62,278 nt of DNA from Prasinococcaceae sp. CCMP 1430 (lineage: Eukaryota > Prasinodermophyta > Palmophyllophyceae > Prasinococcales > Prasinococcaceae). Position numbers and translations under genes: made by a program. A model generated the notes under the pieces. That model was not told the DNA's origin. It did not search any database and saw nothing but the letters and a program-made list of their open reading frames with translations. Below, one piece after another: positions 50,492 through 61,380 of the stretch (the first letter of the stretch is position 1; every line of letters starts with the position of its first letter). The stretch covers positions 1 through 62,278 of the forward strand of contig RQSC01001231.1 of the NCBI GenBank assembly GCA_013416795.1, given 5' to 3'.

Positions 50492-52913
50492 ATGGCGCCG
50501 CTGGCGCCGCCCGCGGCGTGTGTGGACGCCTCGACCGCGTACGAGCAGCCGCTGCTGGAGCGCGTGCTGCGCGCGCGCGGGTGGGCGGTGCCCGCGTCCG
50601 CGGCGGCCGCATCCTTGGCGGCGAGTGGTGGCGCGCCACTGCTGCAGCTGCGCAGCGCGCGCGACGTGGACTGGGGGCCGGTGCTGAGCGGGAGGTGCGC
50701 AGCGAGTGCGCTGGCGGTTCGCACAGCGCTCACGCGCAAGGCTGAGCTCGCGCGTGCGCTCGCACGCGACGCAGCCGCGCGCAGGCGCACGCCGGCGACC
50801 GGCCACGTCGAGCCGGAGGCCAACTCTCCCGAGACGTACGTTATCGACGAGGACGATGACACATCCGAAAGCGATGGTGATGGTGACTTTGCGGATGGCG
50901 ATAATAGCCAGGGCTCACGCCTCGATACGATCGGCCGCGCCTGGGCCGCCGCGAGAGGGCGCGGAGGCGTGTGGGTGCTCAAGCCCAGCGAAGCCAACCG
51001 CGGGCACGCCATTTCGTTCCTCCGCGCCGACGAGGGAGTGAGAGCGCAAGCGCCGCCAAACAACGGTGAGCGCCATTTGCGATCGCTCATCGCGCGCGGC
51101 GGTGGCTTAGGCACGCCGTGGGTGCTTCAGCGGCGCGTGGAGCGCCCGTTACTCTACCGTCGCCGCAAAACGCACCTGCGGATCCACTTCGTGTTGTGTG
51201 GCGACGCCAGGCTACTCGTGCATAGAAACGCGGCGCTTGTGTTGCCGGCTGCGAGAGAGTACGACGCGAGCGCACTTGCAGACAAGCTGGTCCACGTGAC
51301 AAACCACTGCGTGCAGAAGAACGCGGCCAAACAGGAGGCACAGGCGCCTGGCGAAGGAGTACGTGCCAAGAACTATGCCCTGCAGGATTTTCTGCAGTAT
51401 GTCTTGGAGGAGGGAGACGCCAATGCGCGAGCGTGCGTCGAGTGTGCTGGCGGCGCGCAGTTGGCGTGCGAGTCCATCCTGCGCTCGTGCGGCGCCTCAC
51501 TTGCATCGGCGGTGCGCGGTTCGCCCAAGTATGGATTGCTTTTTGCACCCGGCACATTTGAGCTGTTCGGCGCAGACTTCATCGTTGACGACACCCTCCG
51601 ACCGTGGCTGCTCGAAATCAATGCTGATCCAAGCATGTCGCTCTTTGAGGAAGAGCGTAAGGAAATGTGCGAGGAAATGTGGGCAAATGTCGTGGATATC
51701 GCTGTGCCTGAGGCGCTGCGCGCACTCGATCTTGACGCCGAAGTCGCGGCAGGGGTGGCCCACCTCACGACGGATGCGGAGATGTGTGATACGACGGACG
51801 ATGTGTGGATCGAGGCATGGCATCGGGAGGCAACAAGCACGGCGTCGGCAGCGCGCAAGCGCGCGCGCGCTCTGCTGCAATGCGCCGCTGCGCTGTTGGC
51901 AACGAGCCGAGAGAACGTGCGGATGGGTGGCGGCCGCACTGACGGGGCAGACTTTGGCAGCAGCAATCGTTGGCGCGTGTCGTGGTCGGAGAGCGAGCGA
52001 GGTAGCAGAATCGCTGCGAATGCCATCTGCACACGGCCGGGATGGAGCATCGACGCGCGTGGCCAGCGCGGGGGTGCCGCACATGTGCAGTGGGTCTCAC
52101 ACTCGGTGCGTCAGCGCGCGCGACTCACGCGTGCTTGCCGTGTGTCGATGTGCGCGTCGTCCTGTGGAGCCACGAGCGCTCGCTTTCCTTGCATCTGCGT
52201 CGAGCTGACGGCAGCCAGTATCTGGCCCTCTCTCGTAGGAGGTCGCTTGGGATCGCGTCATAGATGGGCGGGCGACTGCGGCGCATTTCTTCGCTCGCTC
52301 TGCTCTAATTGGCGCACATGCGCCTGCCCCGTCGGCAGCCAGCTCGGCGCTGTCGGCTTCTGGCGTGAGCGCAACGCGGATCCTGCCAGTGCCGCTTTTG
52401 CTCATGGGCACGCTCGATGTTGCCGCACACGCCGCATGGTGTACTTCTGCCACCAAGTCAGTGGATTCCCGCGTCATTTCTTTGTGCGTTGAGCGCGCAC
52501 TCTGCGCAGTGCGACATGTGGTTGCACAACAGCAGGACGGCGGTAGGACGGACTCGAGCGTCAGTGGCGCTCGAAAGAGCTTTCTGCCGATGCCGGGGAC
52601 GTTCGAGCTCGTGGTAGCACTGGTTGACTCAAATTCAGGTCACTGGAACCTCGAAGCTTTTGACACGTCCAAAGCATGCTGGGCGGACGGCGATGAAGTG
52701 ATCGATGGCGGTACTGCAAAAATGGCGAGTATGAGCAACGATGCAATGACCTGTGTCCTCGAGGACGCTGGCCACGCTGTCGCGGCGGCGATTGAATCGG
52801 GCGCCCCACGCGGCCCGCTTTCGCTGGGACTGCAGAGGGGACTTAGCGGCGAGGTGCTCACGCCCAAGGGCTTCCACAGCGCCATACACGTGCCATGGCA
52901 ATCTCAAAAGTAA
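50492..52913 (+). CDS. Tubulin-tyrosine-ligase-like (TTL) protein
   Basis: The ATG at 50492 opens a long frame with TTL/ATP-grasp motifs: GGVWVLKPSEANRGHAISF (Lys and glycine-rich loop), WVLQRRVERPLLYRRRK, THLRIHFVLC, KLVHVTNHCVQKN, and ELFGADFIVDDTLRPWLLEI followed by NADPSMS, the Mg/ATP-binding EINxxPS box. Such enzymes add Tyr, Glu or Gly to tubulin tails. An acidic insert (DEDDDTSESDGDGD) lies near residue 125. The C-terminus is unresolved. The frame continues to 52492 in poor-quality sequence. A better terminal exon (about 52339-52913, with FELVVALVDSNSGHWNLEAF and VISLCVERALCAV) follows a pyrimidine-rich acceptor. A GTGCGT donor at 52106 fits, but the phases do not match directly, so a small exon is probably missed. 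Confidence 0.8.
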
Positions 52914-53216
52914 TATGTGTACATGGTCTGCGCCCAGAGTCACCAATTACCAGCAGCTTGTACGGTCACCGCAGTCGGCGTCTAGCTGACATGCCTGAAC
53001 CTGCTTCGGTCTTTTTGGCGGTGTCCGCTCCCCTGTTCGGCGGTTCCGTGCAGTCGTCATCGCGCGTCCTCGCCCGCGGCCAGTCGCTGGAGATACCTCA
53101 GGTTCTCTGGAGGAGTGTGCGCGGTGTCAGAGCTTGCACGCTAGAGGGGACGCGTTGGCGTACGCACTCGATCAGGTCCGCGCGCATGAGGGATGTGTAT
53201 GCCCACCGCTGCACAT
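52914..53216. other. Spacer between convergent genes, nothing recognised
   Basis: About 300 bp between the TTL gene and the coiled-coil gene on the other strand. Confidence 0.3.
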
Positions 53217-55181
53217 TCACGCACCTAGCATTGCCTGTCCCCCGCGTACTTTTGCTTCAAACTGTGCCTTCACCGCCCTTTCCGAATCTTTCGCTGCTTG
53301 TGCGTCCTTCATAGCCCTCTCCTCTGCTTTATGTCTGTGCAACTTCTTCTTCTTGAGATACCTGCCGAGGGAGTCGATCACGTCGTGTAGATGCATGATG
53401 TTGTCACGCACACCACGTGTTCGCACGCTGCGTGTCAGCGCGCTGACAGGCCTGAACGACTCGCGCTTTGTCGACATACGCTCGTGGCTGCCTCGCAGCG
53501 CCTGCGCACCTTAGCACGTGCTTTTGGATCGTTTTCGCTGCTTGCTCCATTTCAAGGGTCGGAGCTGGCCTGAACATGGTGCGGTCGAGGTGCCTACCAA
53601 GCAGGCCGCTGGCGCCGACTTCGCCGTCGGACGCGGCGGTGGCTTCGGCAGCAGTGAGCTTCCGCCGCGGAGTCGCGGTCGCGACCGTTCCGAGCCCTCC
53701 CTTCTCTAGGATCATTGTGCCATCCCAAGGCGTGATCATGCCTTGGCCAGTGGGAATCCAGCCTGCGATTCCCGTGCACCCATTGGAGTTGACTAGCATG
53801 AGGGTGTGGTCAACATCACGTGAAGCCGATCGTGAGACCGCGATCTGCGCAACCTCGCCCTCGGCACGTACACCTCCCTCCGGCATCCCTGAGCCGTCCC
53901 CGCTTTGTTCAGCGAGCTCAGGCGAGCCCCCCCTGCTGGTGGGCATGTCAGCGGGGATGCGGTGGCGGCGCTTGTAGATGCTGCTGGGAGAGAACGGCCC
54001 TAGATCAAAGTTCTTCCGCAACGGCGCCGACGGCAGCTTGGTGTTCAAGGGCTTGACTGTGAGGCGCGCGTACTCGCCAGCCTCGACTTCGACAGCCTTA
54101 ACGATGGCGCCGAGAGCCAAGCGTGTAGACTCGTACATAGGCGAGTTGATGAGCATGGGCTCCAACTCGATAACTCTGTGCACCAGCGCGCGCACGGCAT
54201 GCAACACGCCGAGCGCCGCGAACTCGGGTCGCGCGAGCACGCGCGGAGGCACCTCCTTCCACGCAAGCACCAACGACTCGAGCAGCTTGAGAGTGTCCTT
54301 TGCCGCGCGACCGGCCAGCGTTGCTGAATTCGCGACGTCCCAAACCTCCATGAGCATCCGCGAGCAGTTCTCGGCGATGTGTGCGGGGAGCGGTGCTTGC
54401 AGGTGCAGCACGTGCAGGCCGCTGTCCATGTGCAAGATTGGGGCGTCCTTGAGCATGGTGATCATCAGTACCAGCAGCTCGGGCAACAACTCGGTCATCT
54501 GCGGATCGATGCGCACTTGCGACGCCGTCGAGGTCGACCAGCCCTTCTCTCGTCCGGTGAGCAGCATCGGCAGTACCGCCACCAGCGGCGCGTTGTCGTG
54601 CCCGAAGGGGACGCACAGTAGCGCCTTGCAGATCTCCAGCGCGGTGGCCAGCGAGCTGCTGCCCTTGGACTCGTTGCGCAGCTGCCGCCGAGCGCGAGGC
54701 GGCAACGCGCACCGCGGCACGCACGCGAGGCGGACGGCATCAGCACCAAGGCGCGCGGCGGGGCACGACGCGCTCTCGCACGGGCGATCGTGGCGCGCGA
54801 GCGGGCGCGTACCTCGAATGTGAGCGCCCTCACGCCTGCAACCGTTCGCAGGGCCGCCCTGACCCTAGGCGGTGCGACCTCGAGCTCCCAGTAGCGCAGC
54901 TGGTCGACGAGCGCCGGATCGTTTGCGAAGTACAGCGCGAGGCGCATCACGTGGCGGCACGCATCCGCGCGGGGTAGCTGCTGCAGAAGGTGCGGCTCGA
55001 CACGCGGGTACCGCCGGCTGGTGCGCAGCGCTTGGTAGGCATCTCTATCGGGCGCGACAGGTTTGAGCGACGGCGACACGGAGAGCGACGGTCCGCCACG
55101 CGGCCCACCCTGCGCCGACGCAGGCTGCTCCGCCCCGCCATACCGCGCTGAGATCGCCGCCCGCCGACGCGAGAGCGTCAT
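53217..55181 (-). CDS. Helical IQ-like/coiled-coil protein, unknown
   Basis: Three exons (55181-54813, 54681-53510, 53427-53217) with introns of 131 bp (GTACGC...GGCAG) and 82 bp (GTGCGC...CGCAG) in matching phases give about 583 aa. The N-terminus is basic, then helical (HVMRLALYFANDPALVDQLR). The middle is a Leu-rich all-helical region that looks like an ARM/HEAT-type fold (PLVAVLPMLLTG, MTELLPELLVLMITMLKD, TLKLLESLVLAW). A disordered Ser/Gly-rich stretch precedes an IQ-like AAKTIQKHVLSVRTRGVRDN and a Lys/Ala-rich coiled-coil tail (SLGRYLKKKKLHRHKAEERA). The IQ segment suggests calmodulin or light-chain binding. I do not recognise the family; a cilium/cytoskeleton link is speculation from the TTL neighbours. 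Confidence 0.75.
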
Positions 55182-55928
55182 CGCCGCGCGCTCGCGCTCG
55201 CCCACCCCCCTTGCGCGCGCTGTGGCGGCGCGCGCAGCCCCCACCCCACCCCAACTACCTGCGCCATCCACCGGTAGGTCCACGCGAGTGCGTACAGCGG
55301 GCGTCCCCCAACCACCCAGCTGCATGCGCGCTCGCGCGCCCCGCGATCCGGTTGGCGCCCGAAGGGGAAAGGGGCACGCCGCGACGTCCGGGACCCTTTT
55401 TTTTCTTTTTTTTTTGGGGGGGGCAGACCGCCCGCGGTTGGGATTTCGCGCTTCGCAACCTTCTTTTCGGGCCGTTTTCGCCTGCGAAACGGTCTCAACG
55501 CGCGCCCGACCCGCCGGATCCGCGACACGATTCCAGAACTCCGCTGTAGTCTTTTTTCTCTCTCTTTTTTTCTCTCTTTCGTTGCAAGGTGGGCTCTCCG
55601 GTGGGTGCATGGGTTGGGCCCGCGTTTGTGCGGACGGGGTCCCGTCGGAACATCGGATGTAAACCCTGTCATATACCCGTATTATGGCTTCGACAAGCCC
55701 CCTGGGATGGTGCACCTGCCCGTGTGACGTGAGGACGCCTTGGCTTGGCGCAGGCCGCTCGCGGGCCGATGGCTGTCTGCGCGCGCGCGCGCGCGCGAGC
55801 GCGGGCGAGCGCGCAATCGGGGAACGGAACTCGGCGACGCCGCGGCGGTGCGCGCCACACTCTCGCGCGGGAGGGGAGAAGGAGGCACGCCCGTGCGCGT
55901 GCGGGTGGGTTTGGGGGGGGGGGGAGGG
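55182..55928. promoter_or_regulatory. Divergent upstream region
   Basis: Between two divergent starts. Contains T-runs and a G-run (55395-55428), a CT-rich tract (55550-55585) and an alternating CG run (about 55780-55805). Promoters of both genes are expected; no specific element identified. Confidence 0.35.
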
Positions 55929-57142
55929 ATGGCGCGGGCGGCGCTGCCGCCGCTGGTGCTGGTGACGAATGACGACGGCGTGGGAGCACCCGGTATCAGC
56001 GCGCTCGTCCGCGCGCTCGCACGCGGGGGCCGCTTCCGCCCGATCGTGTGCGCGCCCGCGCGAGACCGCAGCGGCGTGAGCCACTCGCTCACCATCCACG
56101 GCGCGCTGAAGGCAGAGCGCGCCAGAGAGCCGGGAGTGGGCGAGCTGGCTTCGGTGGCGTGCCACGGATCGCCGGCAGACTGCATTGGATTCGCGCTGTC
56201 TGGCGTGCCCTTCGGATTGCCAGAGGTGCGTGGCGTGCGGCGCCCGCTTCAGCCGATCCCGCGCCTGCGCCTGCGCTGGTGGCGCGCCCGGCGCTGGTAG
56301 AGCGCTGACAGGAGCCGGTTGTCCCCCTCCCCCCCCCCCGAGGTCGCACGCAGCAAGGGTGCGTAGCCGTCGTGTCGGGCGTGAACCGTGGAACAAATTG
56401 CGGCAGCAACGTAGTCTACAGCGGCACGTTGTCGGGCGCACGCGAGGCGACCATGCGTGGCGTGCCCGTCAGCCTCGCCGTTTCGACATGCAGCGAGAAG
56501 CCATCTGCGGCGGCGTTCGACATCGCTGCCGAAATTGCCGCCGGTCTGTTGGTCAAGATTCTCGCCGATAGGGCTGAAGACGAGCGCAGGGAGCAGCAGG
56601 GCGGGCCGAGCGGTGTTACCTGTCCGACTGCCGCGCAGTCTCAACCCGCGCGCGGCGCGTCGCAGCTCCTGCTGAGCATCAACGTTCCCTCCGTAGACCG
56701 GCTAGAGGAGCTCAAGGGGATCCGACTCACGCGACAGGGTGACGAGTACATCGAGCCATTTTTTGAGGAGGTCCTCGAAAGCGGAGAGGCGCTTCCGGAG
56801 GGTCACGCCGCGCCGCCCTCGGAGAGCGTGGCGCCGGACGTCACGCTGAACATGCCACCTGCGGGGGAGGGCACGCGGAGCTTCATGAATCGGATCGCAG
56901 CTTGGATGCCCACGTCGAGCGATGACCCGCTGGTGGACTCAAACGCCACAGCCTCGGGGTACGTGTCTTGCACGGCGGTGCAGATCGACCAGGGCGCTTC
57001 GCCGGGCAACGGCGGCGACGAGGCACGCCGGCTTGTGGACGCCGCCAACTCGCCCGAGTGCGGATTGGCGGGGCTCATCGCGGCCATTGATAGCGCAGGC
57101 GGGGGGTCGCCGGCGGAGGCTGTTGCGCCGAGCACGCAATGA
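55929..57142 (+). CDS. SurE-like 5'/3'-nucleotidase
   Basis: Two exons (55929-56225, 56354-57142) around a 128-bp intron (GTGCGT...; a C-run then GCACGCAG) give about 361 aa. The start ATG at 55929 is 11 codons before the signature VLVTNDDGVGAPGI (metal-binding Asp-Asp). APARDRSGVSHSLT and GSPADCIGFAL are conserved, and exon 2 opens with VVSGVNRGTNCGSNVVYSGT, the second SurE metal/phosphate motif, followed by SGAREATMRGVPVSLAVS. The conserved NVP block is present (LLLSINVPS). SurE enzymes dephosphorylate nucleoside monophosphates and related phosphates. The C-terminal ~100 residues are acidic and Ala/Gly-rich and extend the usual ~250-aa length. Confidence 0.92.
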
Positions 57143-57218
57143 GCGGGCGGTGCGTGGAGGGAAGTAATATATTCACACATTCACATTACCCGCAGCTCAC
57201 GCTTACCAACAGCTCATG

Positions 57219-58571
57219 CTATACGAGCGGATGGAAGGCCGTAGCGGTCGCTGGCCTGTCGTCGACGCCCACGAGCATGAACAGGTCGGCGAGCATCTGC
57301 CGCTTGGCTCCCTCCGTCACTGAGCCCTCGGTGGCCTTGAGGCTGGGTGTGCCGTTTATCTCGAGCAGCCATGGTCGCAGCTGCGCGTCGATGAGGATGT
57401 CCGCCCCCAGGATGGAGAAGCTGCTGTCGGACACATTCCTGTTAGCATCCCATGCCTGGGCATACACCTCGAGGGCATCCTCGGCGACGCCGTCCGCGTT
57501 GGCGGCCATGGCGCGCTGGAGGCACTTCCTGATCTTTTCCCACATCTCATCGAACGTCAAGCGGCTCTCAAGCCCACTCGTGCCCCAATATTCGCGCAGC
57601 GTCTCTATCGACCAAACCTCCGCCTCGGTGTTCAGAGCGGCGTTAGTGAGCCCCCCGCCATCGCTATCATACTCGTCCTCGGCGAACAGCACCAGCCCGC
57701 CGCTGTAGAGGGAGGCCTTCAAAGTAGGATAGGTCTGCTGTAGCATCACCCACAAGCGCAGCCCGAACTTGCGCCCGTTGTCCAGGATGAGCGGCGGGTC
57801 GATGTAGCGCTGGGCCATCGTGTAGGGTTTGTCCTTTGACGCGCGTGGGAGCGGTGGGACGCTCTCACTGGTGCCGCATCCTCCTATGTCGGGGTCGAGG
57901 CAGCTTACGATGCGTAGGTCCCTGCCGAGGTGAGCGCTATTCTTGAGCATCCAGCGCGAGGAGGGTTCGGACTCCATGGCCGCGCGCCACTGCGTCTCCT
58001 CCTCCGGTAGGAAAAACGTTTCGGGCACCGGCGTCACGGCCAGCCCATCTTTGCGTTTGCCGAACACGTGCTGCACCGCCCGGGGCATGGTGGTCTTGCC
58101 AGTGAGCCGATACACGCCCGGCAGGCAATTCAGCTGCTGTGCGGGGCGAACTCCCTCCGTGTGCACCGGCAAGCATCGCCGCGTGGGCGTCCACAGCACG
58201 TCCCACTTGTCGAGGTTGTCGATGGCCAGGCTTTTATTCGCGCTTGGATGCCATGCCCACGCGGCAGCTGCGGCATGGCCGGTGCGCTCTCCGGAGTGCG
58301 GCTTGGCGTGCGGGTGCGCCGGCTCGCACCCCGCGAGGTCTAACGCCTCGGCGACCAGCCGCGTCTCGCCCACCTTGAAGCGATGGGTCTCGATCCACGC
58401 GCGACATCGGGCAGTGCTCTCCGCAGTGCCCTCGCCTGGCTCCCGTCGCTCGCACCCGCGCAGCTTGTCCCGGTAGTACCCCGCCGCGCCGAGCGCAGCG
58501 GCGAGCGCCGCCACGAGCGCTGCGCGCTGCAGAGCTGCCGCTCGCCCGCGCGCCGCCGCTCCAGGCGCCAT
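57219..58571 (-). CDS. Signal-anchored TTL-like protein
   Basis: About 450 aa from the ATG at 58571; the longer open frame begins with a non-ATG codon. Residues about 8-32 are hydrophobic (AALQRAALVAALAAALGAAG) and look like a signal peptide or type II anchor, followed by Cys residues spaced as in lumenal proteins. The TTL/ATP-grasp part contains DKWDVLWTPTRR, LTGKTTMPRAVQ, SSRWMLKNSAHLGRDL (ATP-binding Lys), KPYTMAQRYIDPPLILDN, KFGLRLWVML, and SILGADILIDAQLRPWLLEI followed by NGTPSL (EINxxPS box). Cytosolic TTLs modify tubulin; an N-terminal anchor would put this domain in the secretory lumen, where tubulin is absent. Its substrate is therefore unclear. Divergent from the FMN-oxidase gene, with under 200 bp between them. 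Confidence 0.85.
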   Translation of the reverse strand: MAPGAAARGRAAALQRAALVAALAAALGAAGYYRDKLRGCERREPGEGTAESTARCRAWIETHRFKVGETRLVAEALDLAGCEPAHPHAKPHSGERTGHAAAAAWAWHPSANKSLAIDNLDKWDVLWTPTRRCLPVHTEGVRPAQQLNCLPGVYRLTGKTTMPRAVQHVFGKRKDGLAVTPVPETFFLPEEETQWRAAMESEPSSRWMLKNSAHLGRDLRIVSCLDPDIGGCGTSESVPPLPRASKDKPYTMAQRYIDPPLILDNGRKFGLRLWVMLQQTYPTLKASLYSGGLVLFAEDEYDSDGGGLTNAALNTEAEVWSIETLREYWGTSGLESRLTFDEMWEKIRKCLQRAMAANADGVAEDALEVYAQAWDANRNVSDSSFSILGADILIDAQLRPWLLEINGTPSLKATEGSVTEGAKRQMLADLFMLVGVDDRPATATAFHPLV

Positions 58572-58757
58572 CGCCGCCAGGGCGTCGGCGCGGGCGCGGC
58601 CACGCTCGCGCTGTGGCGCGCGCGCACAAACGTCGCGCCGTTTCCTCAACAGCCCCCCTCTCTGCGGCACACGCCCGGAGACACGCGCCGCGAACGTTGT
58701 ACATTCCCAGACTACTTTTCCATTTCCCACCTGTTGACGTGATGTACAATTATTAAT

Positions 58758-59870
58758 TTGGTCAAACAAAACCACGGGCGATCATTCAAGCCCACCGCCC
58801 ACGCACGGCAAAATGCAAGCGCGATCTGCGCGGGCGCGGTGCGCGCGGCGGCCCCCGGCCCCGGGGGCGGATCGAGCGCGCACGTCGTCAGGGCGGCGTG
58901 GTTCCCGCGCGCGGCGCAGCGGCCCGGCGCGGGCGCGTGGGTGCGCGAGGTGGAGCGCGCACTCAAGAAGAACGGCGGGTGCTACGAGGCGAAGTACGCA
59001 CAGCTCGCGACCATCGAAAAGGGCGAGGCGGGAGACGGTGCGTGCCGGGGAGGCGGGCGACCCCCGCGAGTGGCGCGAGTGGCGCGAGCAGGCGCGCAAA
59101 CGCCGGCCGCAGCGAGCGAGCGCGCGCACTGACAGAGCTCACCCGCCCTCGGCGGTTCTCGCCCCTTCGGCGCCACTCTCGAGTCCTCAGATGGGATCCC
59201 TGCAATGCTGCCGCGAGTGCGCACCATTGTGTTTCGCTCGTTCCTGAACGCGCCGACCGCGCCGGGTGCGCCAAGCAGCAAGACTGAGACGCTCGAATTC
59301 ATCACCGACCGCCGCAGCCGCAAGTGCAACCAACTGCTAGAGCATTCTGCCGCGGAGCTCTCGTGGTACTTCCCGCGAACGCGCGAGCAATTTCGCGTAG
59401 CGGGCCAGCTCAAGCTCGTCGGCGCCGATGCCGACGAGTATGGCATGGGCCACATGCTGGAGGCTCGCCTGAGGCGGTGGAAGGTGCGAGCCCACGCGCC
59501 GGTCCCGTGCGCTCGCGCGAGCTCGGTCGCCGCCGCCGCGCGTCACGGTGCCGCAAGCTGACCTGCGCTTGCATGGCGTATCACCAAGGGGGGCATGAGC
59601 GACAACGCCCGCGCTCAGTTCATGTGGCCCGAGCCCGCCGCGTCGCGCGAGCAGCTTTCGGATGCCGCCGCGCAGGAGGAGAAGGACAAGACCGACTTCG
59701 TGCCCGAGCCGCCGCTTGGGCCCGACAGCGAGCCCACCGACGCTTTTTGCCTCCTGCTGCTCGAGCCAAGCTCGGTGGACCACCTGGTGCTTAAGGGCTT
59801 CCCGCAGAAACGCACCCTGTACAAGCTGGGCGATGACGGCGAGTGGAGCGAACAGCGCGTCAATCCGTAA
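58758..59870 (+). CDS. Alr4036-type pyridoxamine-phosphate-oxidase-like FMN protein
   Basis: Exon 1 ends at 59037 (VREVERALKKNGGCYEAKYA, then QLATIEKG), exon 2 is 59191-59483 and exon 3 is 59589-59870. Introns are 153 bp (GTGCGT...TCAG, phase 1) and 105 bp (GTGCGA...CAAG, phase 0). Joined, they show the family order: QLATIEKG, PRVRTIVFRSFLN, FITDRRSRKCNQLLEHSAAE, LSWYFPRTREQFRVAGQL (FMN/phosphate contacts), FMWPEPAA, and the C-terminal FCLLLLEPSSVDHLVLKGFP...W...VNP. It is expected to bind FMN and oxidise a small amine or act as a related reductase. No in-frame ATG is visible in exon 1, so a short first exon, or a start upstream of 58758, is missing; the left end given is approximate. Confidence 0.85.
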
Positions 59871-60021
59871 TAGCGCGATCACTGCGAGGTAATAATGCCG
59901 ACCGCAATGGGTTATTCAGACAGCGCGGGCGCGGCTCGCGCAGCCTTGGCTCCGCATAGGAGCACGCGCGTCTGGCCAAGAAAGAAATTCTGGCGCGCCT
60001 CAAGCGCGCTACATCATCGCA

Positions 60022-61380
60022 TCATAGGTGGTCCTGTAGCTTCTTGAAGCCCTCCACCGACACCGAGCGGAAGAGGCCGCTGCCATGGCTGCTCGAGCTG
60101 CGCGGGGGCGGCACGTCGGTCAGGCACACCACCAACACGCTCACGTTGTCGGTGGTGTGTCGCTTCAGCGCCTCCTTCACCAGCGCGTCCGCGGCAGCCT
60201 GTGGATCGTTCTTGGACTGGCGGAGCACGATGCGCGCGTGCTCTATCGCGCTTTGCGAGCTGAACACCGACCACAGGCCGTCGCACGCCAACACCATGAA
60301 CTCGTCGCCGTGCTGCAGCATATACTCCACGACGTCCGGGCGCGCGCTGAGCACGTCCTCCTTTCGCTCAACGTCGGCCCCGTCGTGGTCGTCTCCCGGG
60401 ACGCGCTTCATCCCGTGGTGGTGGAAGTCCCCGAGCGCGCGCGCCACGGAGAGCTCGCCATTCACTGCACCGGGAGGTCGAGCGCATCGCCAACGCGCAC
60501 GCGCGCGCGTCAGCGACGGCGGGGCGGGGGTCGCAGCATCGACGGCAGCGCGCCGCTGGTGTAGGCGCGGCGCTCGAGGCTCGCGCGACGCACCATATCC
60601 GTCGTCCACAAAACCGCCCGCCTCCTCGATGCGCGCACGCTCGTTCACGTCCCCCGGGTCGTGATCCTGCGAGAGATCGACAGCCCTCCCGCGGCGGCTC
60701 AGCACGCCGCGGCAGTCGCCGAGATTGGCGACGACCGTTCGCCTGCCCCACAGGAGCACGAGCAGCGCCGTCGCGCCGCTCTCTTCAATCTCACCCGCGC
60801 TCGTCGCCTGGTATACGTCGGCGTCGGCCGCGGCGAACGAGCGCTCGAGCAGCGCGCGCATGGCGTCCGCATCCACGCCGGCCCCGCCGGTGCACGCCCT
60901 GCGCAGCTCTGCCGTGACGCTGTCGCGCAGGTGCGGCGCCGCGAAGCGCGCCGTGTCGGGCCCGCTGTGCCCGTCGAGCATGAGATAAAGCGCCGCTGGC
61001 GCGGGGAGGCCGCTGACATCGCCATCGGCCTGCGACCCTCCGTGGTCGCCCGCCCCGCTCGCCCCGACGCCCTGCACCGCCGCCGAGGCCGCTGGCGATT
61101 CCGCCGCGGCGCGGAGGCTCTCCGAGAGGTCGTCGACCGCCAGGTGGAAGTCCTCCATGTGCTGCCGCGCCCCGACGTCCTGCGCCGACGCGGAGCGCAC
61201 CCGCGGCCTCCAGTCGGCCGGGTCCTTGTCCTCGTCGATGGGGCGCAGCTCGTCGCCCGCGAACGAGCCGGCGAGCGACCCGCCCATCGAGCTGTTGCGC
61301 GAGACCGGCGCCGCCGCGGCCTCTGGCTCCTGCCCGGCGTCGTCCTCCCCTCGCACCTCCCCCGGGAGGTCGGATACCAT
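60022..61380 (-). CDS. PP2C-type Ser/Thr protein phosphatase
   Basis: Two exons (61380-60594, 60464-60022) around a 129-bp intron (GTGCGT...GTGCAG, phase 1) give about 409 aa. The intron has no stop and is a multiple of three, so an unspliced reading also stays open. Splicing gives the canonical VNGELSVARALGDFHH. PPM motifs: GARQHMEDFHLAV, YLMLDGHSGPDTA (metal-binding Asp/Gly), SGATALLVLLWG, VVANLGDCRGVLSRRG, SQDHDPGDVNERARIEEAGG, FMVLACDGLWSVFS and TTDNVSVLVV. All four metal Asp positions seem kept, so a Mn/Mg-dependent phosphatase is expected. The N-terminal ~95 residues are acidic and Ser-rich, with an RNSSMGGS segment that could be a phosphorylation site. Confidence 0.93.
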   Translation of the reverse strand: MVSDLPGEVRGEDDAGQEPEAAAAPVSRNSSMGGSLAGSFAGDELRPIDEDKDPADWRPRVRSASAQDVGARQHMEDFHLAVDDLSESLRAAAESPAASAAVQGVGASGAGDHGGSQADGDVSGLPAPAALYLMLDGHSGPDTARFAAPHLRDSVTAELRRACTGGAGVDADAMRALLERSFAAADADVYQATSAGEIEESGATALLVLLWGRRTVVANLGDCRGVLSRRGRAVDLSQDHDPGDVNERARIEEAGGFVDDGYGASREPRAPRLHQRRAAVDAATPAPPSLTRARARWRCARPPGAVNGELSVARALGDFHHHGMKRVPGDDHDGADVERKEDVLSARPDVVEYMLQHGDEFMVLACDGLWSVFSSQSAIEHARIVLRQSKNDPQAAADALVKEALKRHTTDNVSVLVVCLTDVPPPRSSSSHGSGLFRSVSVEGFKKLQDHL

